Shown here: piece after piece, positions 1 through 10,814 of the stretch
Position numbering within the stretch: position 1 is the first letter of the stretch
Layout of the letters: each line of letters begins with the position of its first letter
DNA from: Dolomedes plantarius
Taxonomy: Eukaryota; Arthropoda; Arachnida; Araneae; Dolomedidae
Assembly (NCBI GenBank): GCA_907164885.2
Contig: OU015490.1
Span: 204,605,661-204,669,660, forward strand
Length of the DNA: 64,000 nucleotides
Direction: 5' to 3'
Translations under genes and position numbers: made by a program
The notes under the pieces: generated by a model
Seen by the model: only the letters and a program-made list of their open reading frames with translations
Database searches by the model: none
What the model was told of the DNA's origin: nothing

Positions 1-748
1 TACTTGCCTTTCCGAAGTTTGACGTTATATTTTGCATTTCCTTTTTAAGCCTATTCAAGTTAAGGCGATTCAATTTATAACTAAGCCGAATCACTGACGC
101 AAGTTTCGTTTAGATTACGTCATGTTTGGCAAACTGCCGTGCGTCATATAATTAAACATAAAAGTCTTCAGTTTCCGGTAGATGGCGTATTTCGTAGAAG
201 TTACAACCCGATATTTGAATATCGGCTTTTGACATGAGTATATAAGCCGTGAACACTTTAAGGACATTGAACATCGATCAAGGAGCTTGTTTTGTTTATA
301 TTACGGACAATCATCAAGGAGCTTGTGCCTGAGCTGATGAGATAACAGGATGTTGTATCAAACCTGCATAGAGTAAGATATCTTTGTATTACTTCCGAAT
401 TAAATCCTTATGATAGTCCATCACAGTATGGGAAAATAGACTGATTTTAAGAATTGATTAAAATAAAAACTCGGCGTATATTACCAAGTGTTACCTGTGA
501 AAAGGAAGATATTGACATTGTTGTTTTAACTAATTTTAACTAATTTTTCGAATGAATAAAGTTTTTATGTTATTGTTAAAAGGCTTGTCGTCTATACATT
601 ATTTTGAGCATCTTCAACGGTTTTAACGTATACCCTTTTTTTAACAAACATAGCTTTTACTGCATATTTTTTACTTTGCTATGTAAAGATACATATTAGA
701 AGAATTATAAGAATTGCTGACGTACAGGTTTTTACATGTCCGCTAACA
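1..748 (+). repeat. Copia-family LTR (left end cut by window edge)
   Basis: This block matches, with scattered substitutions, the 752-bp LTR at 56197-56948. It starts about 42 bases inside that LTR because the window begins there, and it ends with the same terminal GCTAACA. The sequence after 748 shows no Copia primer site or gag, so this is probably a solo LTR or the 3' LTR of an element lying left of the window. Which of the two cannot be decided from here. Confidence 0.8.
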
Positions 749-1302
749 GAATGTAAGTGAGAGCGAACAATGAGCAAGAATGTCGAAGATAATTCCCAGA
801 AATATTTTGACAAATTCAATTCAAGATTACCTCTCTTTTATGGCCGTTATACGAAACAGGAAAATGTGAGATTCTAATCATATGTACACAAAGATAGTTA
901 CAATTTTGACAAATCCTTGGTTTTGGTTTGCATTGCTCCTCCCCCAACAAAAGAATGATTGGATGTGTATCAAAACTCGAATATTCAACACAGATATATT
1001 CGTGCTAAAGGGGAAAATCGAGTCAGAAGGCAGGATGCCTTGTGAAAAAATACTGGGATGTGTACTGAGTTAATAATCTGACTTTTTGAATGATATTAAT
1101 GTGCAGAAACCGGAAGTTAAATCACCAGCCATAAATGCCAAATATGAAATTAAAATTTGACTTTTACACCAAACCCAGACTATCTGTGGTTTTTTTAAAG
1201 GACACCTTAGAATAGAGGGATGTCGATTAAAAGATTGGTTCATTGGTTTAGATTACTACGGATATGATATCAAACTCGAAGGCTAAATGAAGGATTTAAA
1301 CA

Positions 1303-1372
<70 letters not shown>

Positions 1373-1510
1373 GCAGATTAAGGTCTAAAAGGGCAATGAG
1401 TGCACCGCCATAGGCAATAATTATCTTGATATTTCATTTTTTATGGCGACATCTTTAAAATTTATTTACTCAAAGATAAATGATTGAAAACTGGTTAGCT
1501 CAAAATATAA
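749..1510. other. Gene-free AT-rich flank with a TA microsatellite
   Basis: No coding region or recognised element is seen. A pure (TA)n run lies at about 1305-1370. The 63-codon ORF at 882-1073 has no recognisable motif and no support. Confidence 0.5.
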
Positions 1511-1519
1511 AAAAATATT

Positions 1520-1603
1520 TCAGGTAGTCTTTTCTAACGAAACTACTTCCGGTTATTTACGTAGGATTACTTATCGTTGCTTACCTCTTCTGTAGAGAGA
1601 GAG

Positions 1604-1636
<33 letters not shown>

Positions 1637-1745
1637 TATATATATATAATGTAAAAATGTTGACACATTTTGGTACTTTTCTGTTTAACTGTTTACTGCT
1701 TACCCAAGCGATACAGACTAGGTTTGGTGCGCTGCCAAGATAACT
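1520..1745 (+). repeat. Interspersed repeat with internal GATA/TA microsatellite (copy 1)
   Basis: Two conserved blocks (about 1520-1592 and 1660-1745) flank a GATA-then-TA microsatellite at 1606-1650. The same two blocks around a (TA)n core occur inverted at 5570-5860. The element therefore has fixed ends and an expandable microsatellite centre. The family is not identified. A scrap of its left block is also recognisable at about 20447-20480. Confidence 0.6.
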
Positions 1746-2557
1746 CGTGACGCAGGACATCTTGAATTTTGCTTTCCGAAGGACCGTTATGGAAGAAGTA
1801 ATCCTATGTTAAAAGTATTTGCCGCAAACTAAACAATTATTAATACGCAGAGTAATAATGTTAGAGGTCTTAGCATTGTCTTTATGCTTAGAAAAGGACA
1901 CTAGTTTCCAGAATTAGAGTCACTGGAAGATAAATAAAGAGGTGTGTGTGTTAGGAATACTGCGTTACCCTTTCCCAGGGTGCGCCAAAAAAATCACAAA
2001 AAGAGTTAAATTTGTAGTTATTTATTAAGCATTAACGTGCGGTTCAAAATTCTGCTGAATGATTTTCTCATCTCATTGGCTCTTTTATTGTACAACATGT
2101 TCTTCATAACAGGGCTGCCGTAATATATAATTTTAAGTGAAAAGTCAATGGCGTATACAAAGTTTTGTAATATTTGATTTCTTTAATACAGCGAGTGTTA
2201 ATTATATATTTTGTTATCATGGTTGTTGTTATTTAACTGGTCTAATAACTAGTCCAACTTGAACAGAAATATTCTCGATAAACTTAGGATATTCCTATAA
2301 ATGAAGGACATTTGCCCAAACCACGCAATTTTATAGACATACGTAAAATTCAAAAATCAAATACAATCGTTATTTTTCTGTACATTAGTACACTTCAATA
2401 CACTTTACCAAGCGTTTTGAAAGTACAAATTACTCCAGGCTCATTTTACTTGTTTTATAATGGAGGATCGATTAAAACGCTGTCAGCATAGTACTCACTT
2501 GTCATCCTTATTATTACACGGATGACAAGTGAGTAATCTGTATGATAAACCAATACG

Positions 2558-2593
<36 letters not shown>

Positions 2594-3340
2594 ATTCACA
2601 TACATACAATGAATTTGATGACATAAGAACACACATAGAAGTCAATCGCTATTGAATATGTAGTCGTGAGCCCTTGACGAGAGAAGCACACTGGAACAGA
2701 ACACTGGGGAAATAAACACCTATACTCATCGTACAGTAGACTCACTAATGGTTTATTTCGATAACAAAACGACGACACTATGGAGGACATTTCAGCAGAC
2801 ATCGTAACTTGACCAAAGGACGCAAACACATTATTCCGGACCTGCCGGAACTTGAATATACTGGACACCACGTAATGGAACGGACAACGGCGGCATACAT
2901 CACGTGAAGATAAGCAAAGCAAAGACGACACCAGGAGAGAACAAGGAAATAGACAGAAAATGCGCGGAAATAACTGTTTAACCTTTTATATACTGTGAGG
3001 GCGCTAGCTGCTGAGAAATCTTTTGATTGGCTGACCCCCAATCATGTGGTATCTGAGTCGAAAGTCGTATGATTATTCGAAGGGGGTTCGAGATCACGGA
3101 ATTCTGACTCATGTCTAAAAATATCTTTACCGGGCGTTCATTGAAGAAAATAGAATATTAGGGCATTTCGATTTCATTTTTGAAATAGGAATGTGCTTCA
3201 TTGAGCTTGAAACAAGGATAAATTAGATTATTCTAAATTATCCTTGTTTACACGTTATTAACCTAATTTACACGTTAAATTAGGACAATTAATAATAGTG
3301 GGGCGTTATTGTTACTTACTTACACACACACACATATATA
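1746..3340. other. Gene-free stretch
   Basis: No exon-like ORF is supported. It contains a short perfect hairpin (2492-2535) and a (TA)n run (about 2561-2590). The overlapping minus-strand ORFs between 2596 and 3041 have no recognisable domain. Confidence 0.4.
2492..2535. repeat. Short perfect inverted repeat (hairpin)
   Basis: A 16-base arm at 2492-2507 (TACTCACTTGTCATCC) is repeated as its exact reverse complement at 2520-2535, with a 12-base loop. Function is unknown. It could be the residue of a small MITE. Confidence 0.7.
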
Positions 3341-3349
3341 TATTTATAT

Positions 3350-4540
3350 ATATATTCATTCATACATGTTCACAGCGATATACTTATAAGTCAGAAAACT
3401 TAATGAAACATTTCCATTATAGCAGATATTCGGTTTCCTTGCGATTTCTTCAATTACATTATTCCAAAAGCAGTTCAAAACTTTTGTGAAAATTTCGAGT
3501 AATCGTCCAGTTCCAGTAGTCAATAAAATACGTGCTACAAAACAACTACAGTTATTTGTGTGCTACAAGCACACACATAACTTCAATTAATTATGTGTTC
3601 ATAGAGGACTTTGATGAGCTCGTAATCATGAAGCGTACTAAATATGTCTGAAATATGGCTCAAGTGCTTCAGAGTATCATTCCTTTGGAAGTGATGAAGG
3701 AAAGAGTAAAATAAAATGTCTTAATCATATAAAGTTTGCACGAGGAATTCCTTTCAAGCAGAAATGAAATAAAGCTCTTAAAGAAGAATTTCCTTTCTCT
3801 CTCATTCGACTCTTATTAACACTGCTGCAAAACACATCTACCATTGATGCCAGTGCTACTGAAATCCTTTCTGAATATAACTTTGTAACTATTATAATGA
3901 AAGAATGTAGACACTTGTGAAAACGGGAACAGAAACTGCATCAGTGAATAACTTGAATATTATCAACTTCTATTAAAATTTTTCCACGACAGCTGAAAAT
4001 TACTGATTAAATATTATTATTCGTGTAAACTTAGGTACATTAAAAATAAATTTTAATGATAACCAATTCATTTAGCCAGTTTAAATGATAAATAATCCAG
4101 AATACGCTAATGTATTAGACAGAGAAATATATTTTCCCTCTCAAAGGGAAATTTTCAATCATTACTTTTCGTGCGTAATTTTCCTGCAATATCCACATAA
4201 AATTGAACTGAATTGCAATAAATAATAAAAACAGAGACTCGAGCTAACTACTCAAAGCAAATGTACATAGTCGTCTTGTATCTATACTGAATAAATATGA
4301 AAATTTTCTTAGTTTATACTACAGGTATTCAAAGTTACCGTTAGGTTAAATGCAATAATCTCCCAATGCCCTCAAGATGAGTACAAGAAAAAAGAGAAAT
4401 TCCAAATGATTTCTATCAGGCATGATTTTTCAATTTTCCTTTAACTATATATTTTATAAAATTTTACTGGATCAAAAAATAATCTCTCTGAACCTAGAAT
4501 TGTTGGATCCGAAAGCTTTAATCACAGAATAGTAATCTGA
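3350..4540 (+). repeat. Duplicated upstream block of a receptor gene (copy A)
   Basis: Non-coding sequence collinear with the region upstream of the intact receptor gene at 8491 (about 7370-8400) and with about 37380-38540. Recognisable shared stretches are the block at 3350-3450 versus 7370-7470, the block around 3680-3840 versus 7690-7830, and 4370-4430 versus 8340-8400. The copy then runs directly into the middle of the pseudogene, so the 5' half of that gene has been deleted. I see no other gene here. Confidence 0.6.
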
Positions 4541-5442
4541 AAAATATTCTGACCTTTGCTATTATCAATCCATTTTAAATGTTAGTTATTATCACAGAAT
4601 ATCTAATTGTCCACCGCCCGTTCTTGAGATTTCCAGTAACCTCACCTATTGGCAAACGAATAATCTAATTTTTTTTCACTTTCTGAACACCATACACTTG
4701 GTATGCCTATGAAAATGTTTTTTCTAGTTTTAAGCCTCATTTTGATTTTAAAATATCTCCGATTTACAGGTGTTCATATAATTAAAGATTACGAATAAAA
4801 GTTTAAACCATAAACATCTTTTGCAAAGATTTATGAGCATAAACAAAGAAGTCGCAAAAAAGAGTTAACATCTCAACATCGTTGTTTTATTACATCTTTG
4901 TAATATAGCAAGCTTGTTTTTTGCATACCATATACTTCAGAGTAGTTTGACATCATATGACATTCTTAACAATATGATATTTGCAGCAAATATGTTGTCA
5001 TTCATTGTTGCACGTTTGTCGCAAGGGAGGTGTCCATTTATTCATCTGAAATATCCGAAACAGCAAGTTATCTCCCAGCTGTCAGGGGCTGGACAATGGC
5101 CGAATGGCTAAGGCGCTGGTATTTTGTCCCATGGTCTCTGGTTTTGAGTCAAAAAGTTTACATGGGTGTTTATAGTTATTCGTAATCGGCTCTAAACTGT
5201 AGGCCCCGGTCTAATTAGCTGATGTATAGCAAAAAGTGACAGTCTCAACCAACCAATCTGGCTGTCAGGATCACTCTTATCCATCTACTTTCCTCAGTTA
5301 TATCGATGAGGAACTAACTATCTTTCATGATATTCGTAAGAACCCCTATCAACAAGAGATTTGTGTTAGTCACAGGAGAACTGTCTTTACATATTTAGCA
5401 TTAGTAGTCACTTTAAGCTGGCAGAAAGAAAATTATAAGTAG
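4540..5442 (+). pseudogene. Gustatory-receptor-like pseudogene interrupted by a SINE
   Basis: Translated fragments align in order with the central and C-terminal parts of the intact receptor at 8491-9588. Around 4640-4730 is the segment before the long fourth membrane helix. Around 4800-5080 come the intracellular loop, the ASLFFAY helix and the AANMLSF helix. At 5261-5442 are the final helix and C-terminus (TYLALVVTL). Stops and frameshifts are frequent, the N-terminal half is missing, and a 174-bp SINE sits at 5087-5260 inside the loop before the last helix. It is a dead tandem paralogue of the downstream gene and shares that gene's upstream block. The left boundary is approximate because similarity fades gradually. 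Confidence 0.75.
5087..5260 (+). mobile_element. tRNA-derived SINE, copy 1
   Basis: It begins with a tRNA-like head carrying an A-box-like TGGCCGAATGG and a worn B box, then a tRNA-unrelated body ending in the shared GCAAAAAGTG region. It is flanked by a perfect 9-bp direct repeat GCTGTCAGG (5078-5086 and 5261-5269), the footprint of LINE-driven insertion. Related copies lie at 13458-13630 and 32222-32369 (both minus). The head resembles tRNA-Leu or tRNA-Ser. The body lacks a simple poly-A tail. Confidence 0.8.
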
Positions 5443-5569
5443 AAGTTTTAAAATTAATCTAAAAGAGATTTTTTTCAACGTGAATTGATAGTTTTAATGT
5501 AGGATTACGTTGCTCTAAAACGGTCATCCGGAAAACAAAATTTCAGACACTAAAACAGTCCTGCATAGC

Positions 5570-5683
5570 AAGTTATAATTTTGGCAGCGCGCCAAACCCA
5601 GTCTGTATCGCTTGGGCAAGCAGTAAACAGTTAAACAGAAAAGTACGAAAATGTGTCAAAATTTTGACATACACATTATATAA

Positions 5684-5744
<61 letters not shown>

Positions 5745-5860
5745 TTATATATACATAACACATACATACATATATATACACAAAAGAGGTAAGCAACGAT
5801 AAGTAATCCTACGTTAATACCCCGCGGTAGTGTTGTTAGAAGAAACTACCTGAATTTTTT
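5570..5860 (-). repeat. Interspersed repeat with internal TA microsatellite (copy 2)
   Basis: Reverse-complement copy of the repeat at 1520-1745. The block at 5575-5672 pairs with 1660-1745, and 5785-5860 pairs with 1520-1592. The centre is a (TA)n run (about 5688-5740). The two copies bracket the first receptor pseudogene as a 3.8-kb-spaced inverted pair. Confidence 0.65.
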
Positions 5861-6469
5861 TTTTTCATTTACGGGAGTTTAATTACGGGGACATATTAAG
5901 AAATTGACTTTAGATTCTGAATTCATAACCGAAACATATACCAGTTAATACTGTTGAGTACGGAATGAGCGGTTGAATACTGTTGAGTACGGAAATGAGC
6001 TGCAGGGAATAGGACTTGCCTATGTTGCTGTCTTTGAACGTTGGGTGATTCGTTCACCTTTATTGTTTACTGCTTCTAATCATTTATTTATTGTGTAACC
6101 GATGTAGTGGTTTTAATGTTTGGCTATAATAAACTAATAATGTTTTTATCTCTATAAATATTTTATTGCCATTACTGCATGCTTTGAAACGTTTAAATCG
6201 GCCACAGAAGTAAAAAACACTTATGTCACTTTTTTGGAACTGAACGCTTATAACTAGACTGGTACTGCTGCAATTTTAAAAAGTTCGTAAAATGGAATTC
6301 ACAGAAACATTTTTATTATGCTTAACCAAACAAAAACTGAATAAACGGATTTTTCCCGGCCGATGTAGGAAACTGAAAAACTTGAGAATTTACTCAAAAT
6401 TAACATTTAAGTTGTCTAATTACTGCTTCAATTCAGATAAAAGGGGTTATCAAAATAATAGAACCAACA

Positions 6470-8490
6470 CCATTTCTGTTTTTTTACTCATAAACTGTAA
6501 GACCACCTTTGATTTGCAAAATCGCATGAATTCGACATTGGATATAATTCTGAATCCTACACGTAAGATATTGCTACTTAATATCATTTAACCTGCATCG
6601 GAAGTTCTAACTGTTCCTGCGATTTAGAAGGGAAGAACTTGAATCTTTTTATGGAACCACTGTATCTGATAGTATATTACTATTTACTACAAAAAGTGTA
6701 CGTTTGAACAATTTAACATATGATAAGCACTTATTTACTTGGACTTATAAAAACAATATAAAAGATGCACTCATCATAATTCGGAAGTTATCTAACCATC
6801 TGTTCTTATTACGCCGAAACATAGACGACGGATAAAAAAATTACTGACTATAACGCAGGGAAGAAACTGTATGAAAACAACCTATACTAATTGTCTGTGC
6901 ATTGTTGAAGTGGACAATAGAAACAGGTTGGCAAAATTTATCTTTGGACAAAGACCCTTTTCTACCACATCACATTAAATGAGCAGAAAAACACACAAAC
7001 AAGACATTATTTTAACAAATTTTTTTATTTTCTTTTAAACATTAAACATTTTTTCGATCATTATGCAATTGCTTATAAATTTCCTTTCTTTCGTTATGAT
7101 TAATGAACACCATAATAGACTTTTTCCATTACTGCCAACTAAATCACCTGCAAAAATGTCAAAGAAATGTGATGGGCACAGCGTAGGAAGTACAAGCCTT
7201 AATATATACTTTTACAAAACATAGATTTACACAACAGGTGTGTTGGCAAAATAAATTTCTTATTATTCTGTCAATAATTTCATGGGTAAACATTTGCCCA
7301 CGGGAGTTTTCTGCTTTTTATCAGATATTCTCTCAAGAATATACTTTACAAAGAGTCTACACATACAGATATACATGTATTCATGCGTGTTTGCAGCAAT
7401 AGTCTTGGATATTGAAAAAATTGACGAAACATCAGTTGAAAAAAGGCTTTTCGGCTTCCTTATCGATTTTCTTTAACGGAACACTTTGTATGTCATTAAA
7501 AGGTGTCACGTAAATTGCTTCTGTTATATGATTATTTAAGTCCTTTTCAAAGCACTTTGAAGAGTAACATCTGCATTGCAGGGATTCAATGGCTTTCATA
7601 AACCTGCAACGCCCTAAAATGTGTCTCTGGAGTAAGTCGAAAGTGTTTAGGTGGATTGTTAAATTCTTCTTTTGAAAGTGCAAATCGAGAGGGTGAATGA
7701 AAATGTCTTATCGCTTAAAGTTTTCGCAAAAAGTTTAATTCCAGCATAGCTTTTCTACACTTCATGTAAAGAAAATTTTTTATTTCTCTCTCTCATTAGA
7801 CTATGCATAAGAATGTCGCTAATCTTTTAAAAAAATTCAACTATATATGAGAGGGTATTGTCAATACTTGTTATATCTTTTCTGTGAATAACTGTTTAAC
7901 AATTACAGAATGACAGACTTTACAGGATATAAAGCTCGAATGAATTACCGAAATTTTCAACAATATCTATGAAGCATTTCCTTTGCCAGTTGAAAATAAC
8001 CTATAGAATATTATTATTCAAGTGAGCTGAAAAGCGAAATTTCAAAATAAAGCCATTTTAAATGACAACTACCCCAGAATACTGAAATATATATATAGAA
8101 GAAAGAAATATTTTTATATCAGTGTGAAATTTTCGAGTAATATTCAAGTGGAATTGCGACGAATAATGAAATTAATTACTTCATGCGAATATTAACACAT
8201 TTTTCTTGTAAGGAATTTGAAGAAATGTCATCGTTTTCCTTATTTTCTACCGAAGATGTCTTTGCTATCACCATGTACCAGTATCTTGAATATACATAGA
8301 TATTTCAAGGCGTTGTCGAATTAAAAGCAACTAACGATAATATAACGAGTTCAAGAAAAGAGAGAATTTTGAAATTCTTTCTATCAGTATACAGTCTTTT
8401 CAGAAAAAATAAAGACTTTTGACAGTCATAAAAAAGTACAATGTAGATATAACAAAATTCTAGTGACAAACCCTAACATTTCGCATAAAA
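6470..8490 (+). repeat. Duplicated upstream block of a receptor gene (copy B)
   Basis: Non-coding sequence upstream of the intact gene at 8491, collinear with about 36455-38566 upstream of the pseudogene at 38567. Its 3' part also matches 3350-4430. The match continues across the start codon, so gene and upstream DNA were duplicated together. Small ORFs inside (6292-6591, 7282-7476, 7432-7683) are not conserved as protein. Promoter elements must lie here, but none can be assigned with confidence. Confidence 0.7.
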
Positions 8491-9588
8491 ATGGAAGTTT
8501 ACTACAAGCATAAATTTCTTGCATTTTTATTTCGTTTGACTCTTATTTACAGCGTGCCTAGTTCCAGTTCTATTGCAGAAAACATATTCCATTACATCAT
8601 TAATATAACGAGTTTCCTTGTTACTGTTGTAATCGTTGTTTATACACTATCAGTAATAGTCTTATTAAAGGGAATTAATGAAATAAAATCAGCCGAATTT
8701 TTAGGAACACTTTACGCACTGATACTAGCCATTATCTTTCGCTTTCTCATAACAAAATATTTTATTAAACTGAGTTCTTCAGAAAATCGTCTAGCTGCAT
8801 CCAGCCAATTAAAATCTAAAAGTTTTGATCGGAAAATAGTTTGCTGGGGAACGTTAAATATCCTGGTATTTGCTATTATCAATATACTCGAAATATCAAG
8901 AGTACTCTCCTCAGAGGAATATCCTTACTTCAACCGCATAGTGTTTGGGTTCCAAATAACTTCACCTCTTTGGAGACAAATAATCTGGCTTTTGCATAAA
9001 GTTATAGTCAGCGTCGCAATTGCTATGGCTATGAATATTTTTTGTATATATTACGTTGCAATCTGTGCCCAAATTTACTTCGAACTGCAGCTTTTCAAAA
9101 AGTTACTATCCTCAAAAGAAATTCCGGACTACAAACACCTCTTGAAAACTTTTATGGTCATAAAGAAAAGGGTCGCAAAAGTTAACAAGAACTTCTCAGT
9201 AATGTTGTTTTTATTTCTACTTTTCAATACAGCAAGCTTGTTCTTCGCATACAATGTACTTCAGATTAGTTTGACACCTATTCACAATCTTCAGAATATA
9301 ATGGTCTATATGGTATCTGCAAACAACATGTTGTCTTTCTTAATTGTATGTTCTGTGGGAAGTGACTTGTCCATTGCGTCTTCTGAAATATCCGAAACCG
9401 CAAGTCATCTCTCAGAAAATCCGTCAGGATCTGATCTCAACCACTTACTATTCCTCAGATATATAGATAAGCAATTATCATTTACGATATATGGAGGAAT
9501 CCCTATCAACAAGAGCTTTGTGCTAGTTTATATGGGAACTGTTATTACATACATAGCATTAGTAGATACTTTAAGGCAACAGAAATAA
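8491..9588 (+). CDS. Gustatory-receptor-like seven-transmembrane protein (intact, intronless)
   Basis: A 365-codon single-exon gene, full length for an arthropod gustatory receptor (usually 350-450 aa). Hydrophobic segments fall at about residues 36-58, 68-92, 117-136, 164-195, 236-256, 268-290 and 342-360, giving seven helices. The basic loop before helix 5 (residues 205-235) and the C-terminal end TYIALVDTLRQQ are the most conserved parts relative to the paralogue at 34277. The last helix resembles the TYhhhhhQF signature of the 7tm_7 family but lacks the terminal QF. By family knowledge such proteins act as ligand-gated cation channels in sensory neuron membranes. The ligand is unknown. 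The ATG at 8491 is chosen because the paralogue and the pseudogene at 38567 start at the same place. An AATAAA lies 226 bases after the stop (9814-9819). I am confident it is a receptor of this type and less so of the family name. Confidence 0.8.
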   Translation: MEVYYKHKFLAFLFRLTLIYSVPSSSSIAENIFHYIINITSFLVTVVIVVYTLSVIVLLKGINEIKSAEFLGTLYALILAIIFRFLITKYFIKLSSSENRLAASSQLKSKSFDRKIVCWGTLNILVFAIINILEISRVLSSEEYPYFNRIVFGFQITSPLWRQIIWLLHKVIVSVAIAMAMNIFCIYYVAICAQIYFELQLFKKLLSSKEIPDYKHLLKTFMVIKKRVAKVNKNFSVMLFLFLLFNTASLFFAYNVLQISLTPIHNLQNIMVYMVSANNMLSFLIVCSVGSDLSIASSEISETASHLSENPSGSDLNHLLFLRYIDKQLSFTIYGGIPINKSFVLVYMGTVITYIALVDTLRQQK

Positions 9589-10707
9589 AAATGTCAAACA
9601 GCAATGGATTTAAATTAATTTGATAGCAAGGAATTTCTGATCTTTTAATCCTATACATGTAGATTCTAAAGAGTACTAAAATCAAATAACCCTTTCTTTG
9701 ATTAAATATAAATATCATTAAGTTATAAACTTTTAAAAGCATTTCCCAAAATTTTAAAGATTTTTATCTGTAGAAATTTCTATTTAAAGTTCTATTTTGT
9801 CAATAGTGACATAAATAAAGACTACTTTTCTCTGTACATATACAGAAATAAACTTAGCTTCCACCGTCATGGAAAAAAAATCTCCTAAATGCAATAAAAA
9901 GTGGTTATTCTGTATATGTGAAAACCAGTGAATATGGAGAAACTAAATAATAACGTGTTTTATGAGTACCACCTAAAAACTCTTGCTTCCTTTCATTGAC
10001 CTTAGAATTTTTATTTCTTTACTCCAAGAAATTTAAACTAGAATTCTATTAGAATATTTCCAATCTCTCACCCCAAAGCAAACAATTGCCTTTTACCGAC
10101 TTTACCTACAATGGTCACTGGAAAACAAAACTTGAAAACTTTGCTGAGGTGATTAATTCAGCAAATATTAAAGGTTTTTGATAAATGTTCTGAGGAAGTT
10201 AAATGCGTAACAAATATGAAATCAAAGAAAATGTCTAGAGTATGATCTATGCTAAGGCACTGCACGGCACATTTATGGCCTTCATGGCATAAAATCGAAT
10301 ACAAATCGCTTTCAATTTCCGATGGATGTACCAAATCCATGAAACTTTTCCTTCACACAAATGAATTCGGTGATTTTATTTATACGCGCATATAAAAGTG
10401 AAATCAGAAATTGAAAATTCTGAATACTCTTTAGAAACAATTTCTTGAAATTATTTTCTTGATCGATTTCTTATCGTTATAGATTACTCATGAAGTTTAA
10501 ACAACTTACTAAGCTTTGGAAAATGCTCATGACTATGCACGTCAGAACAGTTTGACACAGATACATCAGCAACGATGTCTGTTCACGTGACGAATGACAT
10601 TTTAAAATACCCATCAAGTGAAAAACAGCTCTTCATGGGAAAACTGAATTCTCATTCCAAAATTACTGATGCAAAATTCTGCACAGAGAAAAGTTATATT
10701 CATCACT
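9589..10707. other. Gene-free flank downstream of the receptor
   Basis: Contains a possible polyadenylation signal (AATAAA, 9814-9819) and otherwise AT-rich sequence. The minus ORFs at 9545-9742 and 10158-10340 show no motif. Confidence 0.4.
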
Positions 10708-10710
10708 TTA

Positions 10711-10809
10711 GGCTCGGTGCACACGAGCGATCCGGCGTCGTTGCAGCACCGCAGTTGCGATCAGGCAGTACATAGAGTTGAACTAACCGACTCACACGGA
10801 CAACGAGCC
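10711..10809. mobile_element. 99-bp MITE with TTA target duplication
   Basis: Imperfect terminal inverted repeats (GGCTCGGTGCACACGAGC at the left, complementary to the right end ...CGGACAACGAGCC) are flanked by TTA at 10708-10710 and 10810-10812. A 3-bp TWA duplication is typical of PIF/Harbinger-type elements. It has no coding capacity. Its GC content stands out from the surrounding AT-rich DNA. Confidence 0.6.
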
Positions 10810-10814
10810 TTAAG

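Noticed and set aside
2596..3041. Overlapping minus-strand ORFs rich in Cys as a possible small secreted protein
   Set aside because: Two frames are open over the same bases, there is no signal peptide or conserved pattern, and no splice-consistent context is visible.
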